Both the position numbers and the translations under genes were made by a program. Positions 8,383 through 17,409 of a stretch of DNA of 64,000 nucleotides are shown one piece after another (the stretch's first letter is position 1; the number at the start of each line of letters is the position of its first letter). The notes under the pieces were generated by a model. That model did not search any database and was not told the origin of the DNA. It saw nothing but the letters and a program-made list of their open reading frames with translations. Source of the stretch: Planctomycetota bacterium. GTDB lineage: Bacteria > Planctomycetota > UBA1135 > GCA-002686595. The DNA lies in the NCBI GenBank assembly GCA_029259635.1, contig JAJDEU010000027.1:107450-171449 (forward strand). The letters run 5' to 3'.

Positions 8383-10755
8383 ATGGCACTCATGGAGTTC
8401 AATCCGGAAGTTGACTTTCCGCTGTTGATGGCCGTCCTGGCCATCCCGGTGACGGCCTTCATTCTGCAGATCGCGTTCGGGAAGAAGCTGCCGCGCCAAG
8501 GAGACTGGCTTCCGACGACGGGCATGTTCGGCGTGATGTGTATCACGGTGTACCTCGCGTTCAAAGCGATCACGGCGGCCTACCACACGGGCGGTGATGG
8601 CGAAGAGCACGCGGCGCTCGACTTCTTGTGGAGCTCGCCCGACGCGGGTTTCCAGTTCAAGTGGCTCTTCGACAGCGCGAAGGACGCAGGCCCGCTCAAC
8701 GTTGTCGCCGGCATTCTGTACGACCCACTCGGCGCGGTCATGCTCGCGGTCGTCGGCATCGTCTGCTTCTGCGTGCACCTCTTCTCGATGGGGTACATGG
8801 CTGGCGACCGTCGCTACCACATCTTCTTCGCGAACATCAGCCTGTTCAGCTTCGCGATGCTGGGCCTGGTCCTCTCGGACAACATCCTCTTCCTGTTCAT
8901 CTTCTGGGAGATCATGGGCTTGATGAGCTATCAGCTCATCGGTCACTTCTCCCAAGATCCGAGCGTGCCCTTCTTCCACAAGTGGGCCACCTGGGCGAGC
9001 AAGAAGGCCTTCCTGACGACGCGCATCGGCGACTGCCTCTTGTTCGTCGGGTTGTTCATCTTCTACCGCAACTTCAATCTCGCGTGGGAGGCCTCCGCCA
9101 CTCTCCAGCAGGCGATGCCGGACTTCCAGCCGCTGCTCTTCACGGACATGTGGGAGATGGGCCGCCTGATCGTCGCGCAAAACGGCGGCGAGTTCCCGGC
9201 CTGGATGACCTTGGGTGGCCTGTGCGCCTTCGGCGGAACGATCGGTAAGTCGGCTCAGTTCCCGCTGCACATCTGGCTGCCGGACGCGATGGCTGGTCCG
9301 ACGCCCGTCTCCGCGATGATCCACGCGGCGACCATGGTTGCGGCCGGCGTCTTCTTGCTCGGGCGTATGTACCCGCTGATGAGCCCTGAAGTCCTGAACG
9401 TCGTCACCGTCATCGGTGCGATCACGGCGCTCTTCGCCGCCACCATCGGAATGGTGGTGTACGACCTGAAGGCGGTGCTCGCCTACTCGACCATCTCGCA
9501 GCTCGGCTTCATGGTCACGGCCGTAGGTCTCGGCGGACTGACCGCCGGCATGTTCCACATGGTTACGCACGCCTTCTTCAAGGCTTGCCTGTTCCTGTCC
9601 GCCGGCTCCGTCATTCACGGCTGCCACCACGTGCAGGACATGCGACTGATGGGCGGCGTGCGCAAGTACATGCCGATCACCTTCGTCTGCATGCTCGTCT
9701 GCACCTTGGCGATCGCGGGAGTGCCGTTCTTCAGTGGCTTCTACTCGAAGGACATGATCATCCTCGCCGGTTGGGCGGGCGTGCTCGATCCGGCGCACGG
9801 TGGGTGGATCCCTGCCTTCGCGCTCGCGTCGCTGGCCATTGCCGCGATGATGACGGCCTTCTACATGTTCCGGCTGATCTTCATGACCTTCTTCGGTGAG
9901 TACCGCGGAAATCAAAAGCAGCACATGTACACCGAGCAGATCGCGCTCGAGGGTCTCGAAGGTCCGCCGCTGCACGGTCACGATGATGATCACGGCGACG
10001 ATCACGGGCATGACGATCACAGTGATGCCGATCACCACGGTCACGACGATCACGGCGGGACGCCGCACGAGTCGCCGTGGCCGATCGTCGTGGCGATCAG
10101 CATCCTGGCCTTCCTCGGAATGTTCGGCGGGCACTTCTGGTTGGCGGATCCGGGACACCTAATTCATCCGACGCACTCCGAGCCTTGGTTCACCAAGCTC
10201 GCGACGCCGGAGTCGATGTATGGACCTGAGGTCGGTGCCTGGGCAACCACGAAGATCTCCGAAGGCATTCACAACCACGACAGCGACCTCGCTCACAGCT
10301 CCCACGCCTATGCGGTCGGGCTCTCGCTCACCGTCGCCTCGCTCGGCATTCTCCTCGCGTGGTTCCTCTACGTGCGCCGTCGCGATCTCCCGAACGTCAT
10401 CGCGACCAAGCTCGGCCCGATCTACACGCTCGTCCGCCGTCGCTACTTCATCGACGAGATCGCAACGGCCTGTTTCATCAAGCCCACGATGCAGCTCTGC
10501 ACCGTCTTCAAGACGATCGACGAGCGCATCATCGATGGCTTCGTGCTGCTCAACGGCGCGATCCACCACAAGCTCGCGTTCTTCTGGACCTGGATCGACA
10601 AGACCGTTGTCGACGGGCTCGTGAACTTCGTCGGGCTTCTCTCTCAGGCTTTCGGAGCGGCTTTCCGCCTGCTCCAGACTGGCCGCATTCAACAGTACGC
10701 AGCCTTCGCCGTCGGCGGAGGCCTCCTCGTGGCCGCCTGGCTCATCCTGAGCTAA
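8383..10755 (+). CDS. nuoL: NADH-quinone oxidoreductase subunit L with His/Asp-rich loop
   Basis: The distal proton-pumping, Mrp-antiporter-like subunit. At 790 residues it is much longer than E. coli NuoL (613). The core has FWEIMGLMSYQLIGHF (about residues 179-194), SAQFPLHIWLPDAMAGPTPVSA (start about 291) and the KAVLAYSTISQLGFM helix. Between helices at about residues 529-562 there is a hydrophilic loop with some eleven histidines interleaved with aspartates (HGHDDDHGDDHGHDDH and onward). The C-terminal part (about 680-790) supplies the lateral helix region. nuoM follows after a 91-bp gap, the largest in the operon. Confidence 0.96.
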   Translation: MALMEFNPEVDFPLLMAVLAIPVTAFILQIAFGKKLPRQGDWLPTTGMFGVMCITVYLAFKAITAAYHTGGDGEEHAALDFLWSSPDAGFQFKWLFDSAKDAGPLNVVAGILYDPLGAVMLAVVGIVCFCVHLFSMGYMAGDRRYHIFFANISLFSFAMLGLVLSDNILFLFIFWEIMGLMSYQLIGHFSQDPSVPFFHKWATWASKKAFLTTRIGDCLLFVGLFIFYRNFNLAWEASATLQQAMPDFQPLLFTDMWEMGRLIVAQNGGEFPAWMTLGGLCAFGGTIGKSAQFPLHIWLPDAMAGPTPVSAMIHAATMVAAGVFLLGRMYPLMSPEVLNVVTVIGAITALFAATIGMVVYDLKAVLAYSTISQLGFMVTAVGLGGLTAGMFHMVTHAFFKACLFLSAGSVIHGCHHVQDMRLMGGVRKYMPITFVCMLVCTLAIAGVPFFSGFYSKDMIILAGWAGVLDPAHGGWIPAFALASLAIAAMMTAFYMFRLIFMTFFGEYRGNQKQHMYTEQIALEGLEGPPLHGHDDDHGDDHGHDDHSDADHHGHDDHGGTPHESPWPIVVAISILAFLGMFGGHFWLADPGHLIHPTHSEPWFTKLATPESMYGPEVGAWATTKISEGIHNHDSDLAHSSHAYAVGLSLTVASLGILLAWFLYVRRRDLPNVIATKLGPIYTLVRRRYFIDEIATACFIKPTMQLCTVFKTIDERIIDGFVLLNGAIHHKLAFFWTWIDKTVVDGLVNFVGLLSQAFGAAFRLLQTGRIQQYAAFAVGGGLLVAAWLILS

Positions 10756-10846
10756 AGCGCGTCGCGCAATCTCCCTTTCACAGCATCCGCACAGCGTTGA
10801 AGACCGCTTCGACAACTCTCTCCGCTCCTAGTCGTTCCACCATCCA

Positions 10847-12376
10847 ATGGCCGAATTCCCCCTCCTAAGCTGGATCACGTTCATTCCCCTCATCGGGATG
10901 GCGCTGCTTCTGCTGGTGCCGAAGAACAACAAGACCGCCATCAAAGCGGTGAGTCTTGTTGCAACGGCGATCCCCCTCGTCCTGGCGACCTGGCTCTACT
11001 TCGGTCTGTTCGATAAGACGACGGCCGACCTTCAGTGGAAGGAGCGCGTCGACTGGATCCCGCTGATGAAGATCCAGTACTTCATCGGAATCGACGGCCT
11101 GTCCCTGTCGCTGGTGTGGTTGACGACGCTGCTGCTCTTCCTCGCCGTGCCGCTGAGTTTCTCGATCTCGAAGACGCCCAAGGCCTTCTTCGCACTCTTG
11201 CTCCTTCTCGAAGTCGGTATCCTCGGCGTGTTCGTCTCGCAGGACTACTTCCTGTTCTACGTCTTCTGGGAGATCATGCTGCTCCCGATGTACTTCCTGA
11301 TCGGGATCTGGGGCGGTCCGCGTCGGGAGTACGCGGCGATCAAGTTCTTCCTCTACACGCTCGCCGGCTCGGTCTTGATGCTGGTCGCGGTGATCGCGCT
11401 GCGCATCGATACGGGCAGCTTCTCTATTCCCTACATGATGGACCTCGCGGGCCAGGGCCTCTTGACCGGCGCGAACCTGCCCGGCGGCGGCGAGCTGCTC
11501 GGCATGGAGTTCGGCACCTGGATCTTCTGGTTCCTGTTCGTCGGCTTCGCGATCAAGGTTCCGGTCTTCCCCTTCCACACTTGGCTGCCCGACGCGCACG
11601 TTCAAGCGCCGACGTCGATCTCGGTCATCCTGGCCGGCATCCTCTTGAAGCTCGGCGGTTACGGCATGATCCGCGCCTGCTTCCCGCTGGTTCCGGAGAC
11701 CTTCCGCGAAAACTGTTCGGTGCTCGCCATCCTGGGCGTGATCTCGATCGTTTATGGAGCGTATGTCGCCCTCGGGCAGACCGACTTCAAGCGAATGGTG
11801 GCGTACAGCTCCGTGTCGCACATGGGTTACGTGCTGCTCGGCTTTGCCGCGCTGACGGAGTGGGGCTACTACGGCGCTGCGACGCAGATGTTCAATCACG
11901 GCACGAGCTCGGCTGTCATGTTTATGGTCGTCGGAGTGATCTACGACCGAGCGCATCACCGCGACCTCAACGGCTTCGGTGGCATCGCGCAGGTCATGCC
12001 ACGCTACTGGGCGATGACGACGCTGTGCTTCTTTGCGGCGATGGGCTTGCCCGGTTTGGCCGGCTTCATCTCGGAAGCGCTGACCCTCTACGGCGCCTTC
12101 ATCGCGGATGACCCCACGTTCAAGATCTACGTCTTCATCTCGATGATGGGCTTGGTATTGACGGCGGCCTTCCTGCTCTACGCCATCCAGCGCGTCTTCC
12201 TCGGTGACCTGAACGAGAAGTACAAGGATTACAAGGACATGAGCGGGCGCGAGATTTTCTGCCAGGCTCCGCTGCTCTTCCTCTGCGTTCTCTTGGGCGT
12301 GTTCCCGTACTTGCTGCTCGACTGGATGGAGCCGAGCGTTGTTCAGCTCGTCGAATTCCTCGCGACCCAAGGCTGA
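10847..12376 (+). CDS. nuoM: NADH-quinone oxidoreductase subunit M
   Basis: Antiporter-like proton-pumping subunit, 509 residues with about 14 hydrophobic segments. The conserved VFWEIMLLPMYFLIGIWGG block (about residues 139-157) contains the key glutamate. KVPVFPFHTWLPDAHVQAPT and KRMVAYSSVSHMGYVLLGF follow in family order. Its length matches E. coli NuoM. Confidence 0.97.
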   Translation: MAEFPLLSWITFIPLIGMALLLLVPKNNKTAIKAVSLVATAIPLVLATWLYFGLFDKTTADLQWKERVDWIPLMKIQYFIGIDGLSLSLVWLTTLLLFLAVPLSFSISKTPKAFFALLLLLEVGILGVFVSQDYFLFYVFWEIMLLPMYFLIGIWGGPRREYAAIKFFLYTLAGSVLMLVAVIALRIDTGSFSIPYMMDLAGQGLLTGANLPGGGELLGMEFGTWIFWFLFVGFAIKVPVFPFHTWLPDAHVQAPTSISVILAGILLKLGGYGMIRACFPLVPETFRENCSVLAILGVISIVYGAYVALGQTDFKRMVAYSSVSHMGYVLLGFAALTEWGYYGAATQMFNHGTSSAVMFMVVGVIYDRAHHRDLNGFGGIAQVMPRYWAMTTLCFFAAMGLPGLAGFISEALTLYGAFIADDPTFKIYVFISMMGLVLTAAFLLYAIQRVFLGDLNEKYKDYKDMSGREIFCQAPLLFLCVLLGVFPYLLLDWMEPSVVQLVEFLATQG

Positions 12377-12395
12377 TCCAACAAGAAACGATCCT

Positions 12396-13931
12396 GTGGA
12401 AACCAGCTATATAGCAGAGATGGGGCGCATCGCGCCGGAGATCGTCCTGACGCTTCTGTCGATGGTCGTCTTGACGTGGGACCTCGTGACCAAAGGGCGC
12501 GACTCGCGCCAGGTCGGCTATCTTTCCCTCGCCGGGCTTGCGATCGTCGGCTACTTGCTGATCGATCAGTGGAACGGTCTGCGCAACGCAGGCATCAGTG
12601 CGGAGCCGACGCCGGTCTTCGCGATGATGACGATCGACACTTTTGGAATCTTCTTCAAGCTGTTCACCGTCGGCTCGCTCGCCGCGGTGATGCTCTTCGT
12701 GCTCTCGGACAAGCGCGAGCGCAAGCACGGCGTCGGGGAGTACTACTTCCTACTCCTGGGCGCGGGCATCGGGATCTTCTTCATGGTCAGCACGAGCAAC
12801 CTGCTGCTCTTGATGCTGGGCCTGGAGTTGCTATCGCTCGCGAGCTATTCGCTCTCCGGCTTTCACAAGAGCGAAAAGCGCTCCGCCGAAGCCTCGCTGA
12901 AGTACGTGATCTTCGGCGGCCTCTCCGCCGGCATCATGCTGTACGGAATCAGCCTGCTGTACGGCCTGACCGGAACGATCGACCTGATCGAGATGGGCAC
13001 CGGCGACGGAACGAGCTGGCCCGTCGGACTCGCCGCGCAGTTTGCCTACAACCCCGCGCCCGTCGCGATTGCGATCGTCCTGATCTTCGCCGGCTTTGCC
13101 TACAAGGTATCGGTCGTGCCGTTCCACTTCTGGACGCCCGACGTCTATGAGGGAGCGCCGACTCCGGTCACGACCTTCCTCGCCGTTGCGTCCAAGGCAG
13201 CCGGCTTCGCCGTGCTCCTTCGCTTCGTCGGCTTGTTGTTCATGGCAGAGGGCGTCGACGCCACCGTCGCCGCCTACGGCGATCGCATCGGGATGCTGCT
13301 CGCCATCATGGCCGCGATCACGATGACGCTCGGCAACCTGTCCGCTCTGCGCCAGGCCAGCATGAAACGCATGCTCGCCTACTCGTCCATCGCGCACGCC
13401 GGCTACGTGCTCATGGGTCTCGCGGTGATGACGCCCGAGGGTTTCTCGGCAGCGATGTACTACCTCGGCGCCTACTACCTGATGAACCTCGGCGCATTCG
13501 GCTTCTTGCTCTACTTCGAGGGTGTCACCGGCAGCGAAGAGATCGACTCGCTCAAGGGCATGGGTTGGAAAGCGCCGCTCGTTTCGATCGCCATGGTCGC
13601 CTTCCTCGTGAGCCTGACCGGCTTGCCGCCGACCGTCGGTTTCGTCGGGAAGTACCTGCTCTTCGTGCAAGGCATCGAGGCCGGCTACGGTTGGCTCGTC
13701 ATCATCGCGGCACTGAACAGCGTCGTCTCGCTCTTCTACTACTTCCGCATCGCGAAGGCCTTGTTCCTCTCGGAGCCCGCCGAGCGCTCCGTCGCTCCCC
13801 AGCCGATCCTCACGGGATTCCTCGCGATTCTCGCGGTCGGCACGATTCTGTTCGGCATCTACACGGCGCCGCTGCAGAGCTGGGCCGACAGCGGAACCGC
13901 GAGCCTCGAACTCGTCAACTCCGCGAAGTAG
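12396..13931 (+). CDS. nuoN: NADH-quinone oxidoreductase subunit N
   Basis: Last antiporter-like subunit of the operon, about 511 residues from the GTG at 12396. It has the helix LLLLMLGLELLSLASYSLSG, then KVSVVPFHFWTPDVYEGAP and KRMLAYSSIAHAGYVLMG, all typical of NuoN. The GTG (VETSYIAEMGRIAPE) lies 19 bp after the nuoM stop. An ATG at 12420 is an alternative, and the still longer frame from 12339 would overlap nuoM. A hairpin follows at 13,983. Confidence 0.94.
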   Translation: METSYIAEMGRIAPEIVLTLLSMVVLTWDLVTKGRDSRQVGYLSLAGLAIVGYLLIDQWNGLRNAGISAEPTPVFAMMTIDTFGIFFKLFTVGSLAAVMLFVLSDKRERKHGVGEYYFLLLGAGIGIFFMVSTSNLLLLMLGLELLSLASYSLSGFHKSEKRSAEASLKYVIFGGLSAGIMLYGISLLYGLTGTIDLIEMGTGDGTSWPVGLAAQFAYNPAPVAIAIVLIFAGFAYKVSVVPFHFWTPDVYEGAPTPVTTFLAVASKAAGFAVLLRFVGLLFMAEGVDATVAAYGDRIGMLLAIMAAITMTLGNLSALRQASMKRMLAYSSIAHAGYVLMGLAVMTPEGFSAAMYYLGAYYLMNLGAFGFLLYFEGVTGSEEIDSLKGMGWKAPLVSIAMVAFLVSLTGLPPTVGFVGKYLLFVQGIEAGYGWLVIIAALNSVVSLFYYFRIAKALFLSEPAERSVAPQPILTGFLAILAVGTILFGIYTAPLQSWADSGTASLELVNSAK

Positions 13932-13982
13932 TCTTACCGTGTCGCACCAATCGCCGCCGATTTCGCGGTGAACCTCAGCAAC

Positions 13983-14009
13983 CCGCGAAGCGGTTTCGCC
14001 ACTTCGCGG
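13983..14009. terminator. Hairpin between convergent nuoN and beta-helix gene
   Basis: CCGCGAAG at 13983-13990 pairs perfectly with CTTCGCGG at 14002-14009 across an 11-nt loop. It lies between two convergent stop codons and could terminate both transcripts. There is no U-run, so an intrinsic terminator in the E. coli sense is not assured. Confidence 0.4.
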
Positions 14010-14022
14010 AGTCGACGGTCGA

Positions 14023-15999
14023 CTACGGCAGGAAGTCGACACGCACGGCGTTGGTGAAGCCGAAGTTGCCGGAAAGGCTGGCGTCCCGGTAGAGGATCTG
14101 AACGTAGGTGCTGACCGGTCCGCCGCCTCCAGTGATGGGGCCGATCTCAAGGGCGCCGGCAGCGTCCGTTTTGCCAAGCCCGATGAGAGTTCCGGGTGTC
14201 GGAACCAACATCGCTTCTCCGAAGGGGGTGGGGTTGTAGGTGTTGCCGACCAGTGCCCAGGCGCGAGTATTCGGCTTGGCGCCGTCGACTCGGAGCATGG
14301 CAGTTTGCCCGGTTCCCAGTGGCTCACCACAGACGCTGAGGCTTGCGGTTCCCGGTCCGCCGAAGCCGAGGTCGGTTGAGCAAGAGGACTCAGATGTGAG
14401 CAAGCAGGCGGAAAACTCTGAAGTTGCGCCGAGCGGTTCGTGAGTAGCGGTGCTCGTCACCATCCAACCGGATGGTGCGGCTGCAACCAACCCGCTGAAG
14501 CTGGTCTGGCCGAATCCATCCGTAGCGACGCTGATCGTTCCGAGCGGGAGCTCGCCCTCGCCGAACCCATTCGGGTTGCAGCTTGAAGATGCGAAGAACT
14601 CGAGCGTGTAGGTCTGCAGTGGGGCGGAGCTCAGCGTGCCGGAAACGCGAGTACCTCCACCCTCGATCGAGGCGGTATCCAGGACCGGGAAGTTCTGCAG
14701 TCCGTTCGCGCCGGTGTCGGCGTCTTGATCGTCGTTGGGAGATATTCCAAGAGCCGAATTGGCCGGGATCAGATCGATTCCAAGCCAGACCAAGCTGCCG
14801 GCCGAGATGCCGTTGCCGTAGATCGAGTTGCCCGCAATGCGAACGTTCGGGATCACTCTGCCAACCGTGATGCCGCTGAAGTAGTGACCTGCGACCGTGT
14901 TGCCTTCGCCGGGACCGTAGCCTCCAAATCGAATGTCGGTGTAGGTGCTGAAGGCGTTGTAGCCGATGTCGACTCCCCACACGCTCGGAAGCGTAGGCGC
15001 GCCCGATGCGTCGAGACCGATTGTGTTCCCAACGATCTCGATGTCGGAGCCGCTACCATCGAAGAAGATGGCATGGCCCCAGAGCGTACCAGCGTAGTGC
15101 GGGGCTTGCCCGCGACCGAGAATGCCTGCGATCAGATTGTTGCGGACGACGGTGCCCACGTTGCCATCAGCAAACTTGATCCCGACGTTGGAGAACATGT
15201 TGCCCTGGCTCATGCCATCCGGCGTAGTTCCGATGTAGTTGTTTTCGATGAGCGTGTTCTGGGTCTGGAAGAGTTCGATATCGGTGCCGGAGGGGATGCC
15301 CTCGCTATTTGTTGTTCCGTACCCTGTGATGAAGTTGCGGTCCGCGAGCGTAGGGCCACCTATTCGGTTTCCCGTTGAGCTCCAGATGCGTACCCGTTGC
15401 ATCGTGTTTCCGGTGACCGTGTTGAAGTTGCCGCCACTGATCTTGATCGTTCCGGCCAGGTTTCGATCGATAAGATTGTTATCGCCGAAGACATCGATGT
15501 GCATGCCGCCCGTGTTCCCGACGACCTCTGAGTTCGAGCAGGACAGGCCAAATGCTCCTGAATCGAAGCCGATCAGCGAACTGTTGTCCGCGAGCAGATA
15601 GAGAGTGCAGCCATACAACGCGACTTCGTTTCCGTCTGGATTCGTGTCGCCGGTAAAGGCCGTCTGCGTCGTACCGTCGATCGTGACGGAGTCGAACGCG
15701 CGGAAGTCCAGAAAGTTGTTCAGGACTGCGCGTCCGGGTAAGACGAATTGCAGGGTCCATTCCGACTGCGGAATGGCGAACGCAATTGTCTGGTGGCCGG
15801 GAGTATTGTCCGTGGCGAGGAGAGCTTCATTGAATGAGATCTTGCCGTCCGGACCCGGCAAATCCGCGATGGTCCCTGTTGAGGAGTTGATGTCGATATC
15901 GTTGGAGGACGTGGTGACCGTTACCGTTTGTGCGCTTGCGGTCGTGCACAAGAGTGAGAGTGCTAGGAGCGCGGAGAAGAGTTTCTGAGGGGAGTTCAT
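14023..15999 (-). CDS. Secreted right-handed beta-helix protein
   Basis: About 658 residues from the ATG at 15999, whose product opens with a clear signal peptide ending TTASA. The frame is open 35 residues further upstream, but that part is not signal-like. Residues ~150-430 contain repeated short strands rich in N-x-I-x-G-N patterns (NTIGLDASG, NNYIGTTPDG, NSIYGNG), typical of parallel beta-helix proteins with CSLREA-like N-termini. The last ~100 residues form a distinct domain (PLGTGQTAMLRVDG, GLGKTDAAGALEI) of a kind common in secreted planctomycete proteins. Likely extracellular; substrate unknown. Confidence 0.8.
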   Translation of the reverse strand: MNSPQKLFSALLALSLLCTTASAQTVTVTTSSNDIDINSSTGTIADLPGPDGKISFNEALLATDNTPGHQTIAFAIPQSEWTLQFVLPGRAVLNNFLDFRAFDSVTIDGTTQTAFTGDTNPDGNEVALYGCTLYLLADNSSLIGFDSGAFGLSCSNSEVVGNTGGMHIDVFGDNNLIDRNLAGTIKISGGNFNTVTGNTMQRVRIWSSTGNRIGGPTLADRNFITGYGTTNSEGIPSGTDIELFQTQNTLIENNYIGTTPDGMSQGNMFSNVGIKFADGNVGTVVRNNLIAGILGRGQAPHYAGTLWGHAIFFDGSGSDIEIVGNTIGLDASGAPTLPSVWGVDIGYNAFSTYTDIRFGGYGPGEGNTVAGHYFSGITVGRVIPNVRIAGNSIYGNGISAGSLVWLGIDLIPANSALGISPNDDQDADTGANGLQNFPVLDTASIEGGGTRVSGTLSSAPLQTYTLEFFASSSCNPNGFGEGELPLGTISVATDGFGQTSFSGLVAAAPSGWMVTSTATHEPLGATSEFSACLLTSESSCSTDLGFGGPGTASLSVCGEPLGTGQTAMLRVDGAKPNTRAWALVGNTYNPTPFGEAMLVPTPGTLIGLGKTDAAGALEIGPITGGGGPVSTYVQILYRDASLSGNFGFTNAVRVDFLP

Positions 16000-16630
16000 G
16001 ATTGTTCTTGAGGCTTCTTGATGTCGTTTGAGTGACGAAGCTTTGGGGGAAGACTCGAGTCGATGGAGACTGTTCTCTCGATGTCGGTCCTTCCCTGTCG
16101 GCACACAACTCCGGGCGCATCGGAGCCTTCGTTTGATCCTAGATCCTCAACTCTCGTCTTCGCGATCATCCAAGTGTCGTAGTCGCTGCTCGCGATTGAC
16201 GTACCGCCGCGAGTTGCTGCTAGGGAGCGCGGGATGCAATTCGAACACAACCGCGCGCCTTAAGAACAGAGTCGGAGTTTGGAGTTCCGTTCGTCCAAGA
16301 TTCGGAATCGTTCGTCCAGGAATTGGAAAAGAGGGGGAGCGGCCCGCGGCGAAACTCGATTCTCAGGTCGGGATGCGCCCCTTCACTGAAGTGACGAGCT
16401 TCTTCTTGCCGTGGGCCGACCTTCTCTCGCAAGCGTCATGCCCTGTGGGCGCGATGATGTAGCGCTCCTGCTTTGAGCCCAGCGCAGAAACTTGCACAGC
16501 AATTGTCCGCACTAGCCGGTCTTCGCTCGTCTGGCGAGCTAGCGAGCAACGTTTCTATTAAGCGCAGGCGCACGAAATTCGGAGGTATGGAAATCCGCCC
16601 CCCCCTGTCGAGCGCACGCAGGCTGCGCGG
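16000..16630. other. Long intergenic region upstream of beta-helix gene
   Basis: 631 bp without a credible gene. It holds the upstream region of the leftward beta-helix gene and the 3' side of the methyltransferase. The only structure I see is a two-copy 21-bp direct repeat at 16,288-16,329, listed separately. No ribosomal, tRNA or transposase remains are apparent. Confidence 0.5.
16288..16329. repeat. Two tandem 21-bp direct repeats
   Basis: Two adjacent 21-bp units each begin CGTTCGTCCA (16288 and 16309) and match at about 17 of 21 positions. The 21-bp period equals two DNA helical turns, which fits tandem binding of a regulator. It lies ~290 bp upstream of the beta-helix start. Chance duplication is also possible. 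Confidence 0.35.
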
Positions 16631-17320
16631 TCAGCTCTTCGTCGCGCGCATCCACAGCGCACCGGCAGCGTGGGTGTCGACCTTCGTCTGCCAGTCGGGC
16701 GTCCACTCGTTCGCCTCGAAGGCGGACTCGTCGCCGGGGCCCGCGGGGTCGACGACGCGCTCGGTTTCGAAGGATCCGAAGCCGGCTTTTTCAAACGCGG
16801 CCTGCCACTCGGCGATCGAGAGGTAGTGCATGTCGACGCCGGTGTGGTCGGCCCAGACCTTCGTGCCGGGGCGCTCGGCATAGAAGTCGATCACGATATC
16901 GACGCGGCCGCCGGGCTTGAGCACGCGGAAGAGTTCCGCGAGCGACTTGTCGAGATCCACGGCGTAGTACATGGCCTCCATCGAGAAGGCGCGAGAGAAA
17001 TGCTCGTCGGCGAACTCGAGGGCTTCGAATGTACCGACGTCGTAGCGCGCTCGAATGGTGTAGCTGTGGAGCTCCTCCGCTTTCGCAATCATCTCGGGCG
17101 CCACGTCGATTCCGATCGCCTGAACGCCGGGTGCGGCTTGCGCGAGCTGACGCGTTGCCCAGCCATTGCCGCAGCCGAGATCGAGGACGGTGTCGCCAGC
17201 TTTGAGCTCGAGCTTGGGCATCACCTGCGCGATGGTGATTCCGTGGGAAGCCTCCATGCGCTCGGCGTCGCCCTTTTGGGCCCACTGATCGAAGGTCTCG
17301 CGTAGTCTGTCGTGGCTCAT
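16631..17320 (-). CDS. Class I SAM-dependent methyltransferase
   Basis: A 229-residue Rossmann-fold methyltransferase. Motif I reads VLDLGCGNGWATRQLA (about residues 44-59), with an acidic residue ending strand 2 (AIGIDVAPEMI). EALEFADEHFSRAFSMEAMYY precedes the LKPGGRVDIVIDFY motif. It resembles methyltransferase domain 11/25 proteins acting on small molecules, but the substrate cannot be read. It lies 89 bp downstream of the glycosyltransferase on the same strand, and may belong with it. Confidence 0.87.
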   Translation of the reverse strand: MSHDRLRETFDQWAQKGDAERMEASHGITIAQVMPKLELKAGDTVLDLGCGNGWATRQLAQAAPGVQAIGIDVAPEMIAKAEELHSYTIRARYDVGTFEALEFADEHFSRAFSMEAMYYAVDLDKSLAELFRVLKPGGRVDIVIDFYAERPGTKVWADHTGVDMHYLSIAEWQAAFEKAGFGSFETERVVDPAGPGDESAFEANEWTPDWQTKVDTHAAGALWMRATKS

Positions 17321-17409
17321 TGGAGTGGTGGAGTGTCGGATTCTGGGTCAAAAGCGGCGCTAACTCTACAAAGCGGAGCGCCGATGCGCTGCCCCCGGCG
17401 AGCGCGCTC

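Noticed and set aside
8377..10158. Long leftward open frame opposite nuoL
   Set aside because: Same GC-bias artefact; composition is unlike a real protein and nuoL is certain.
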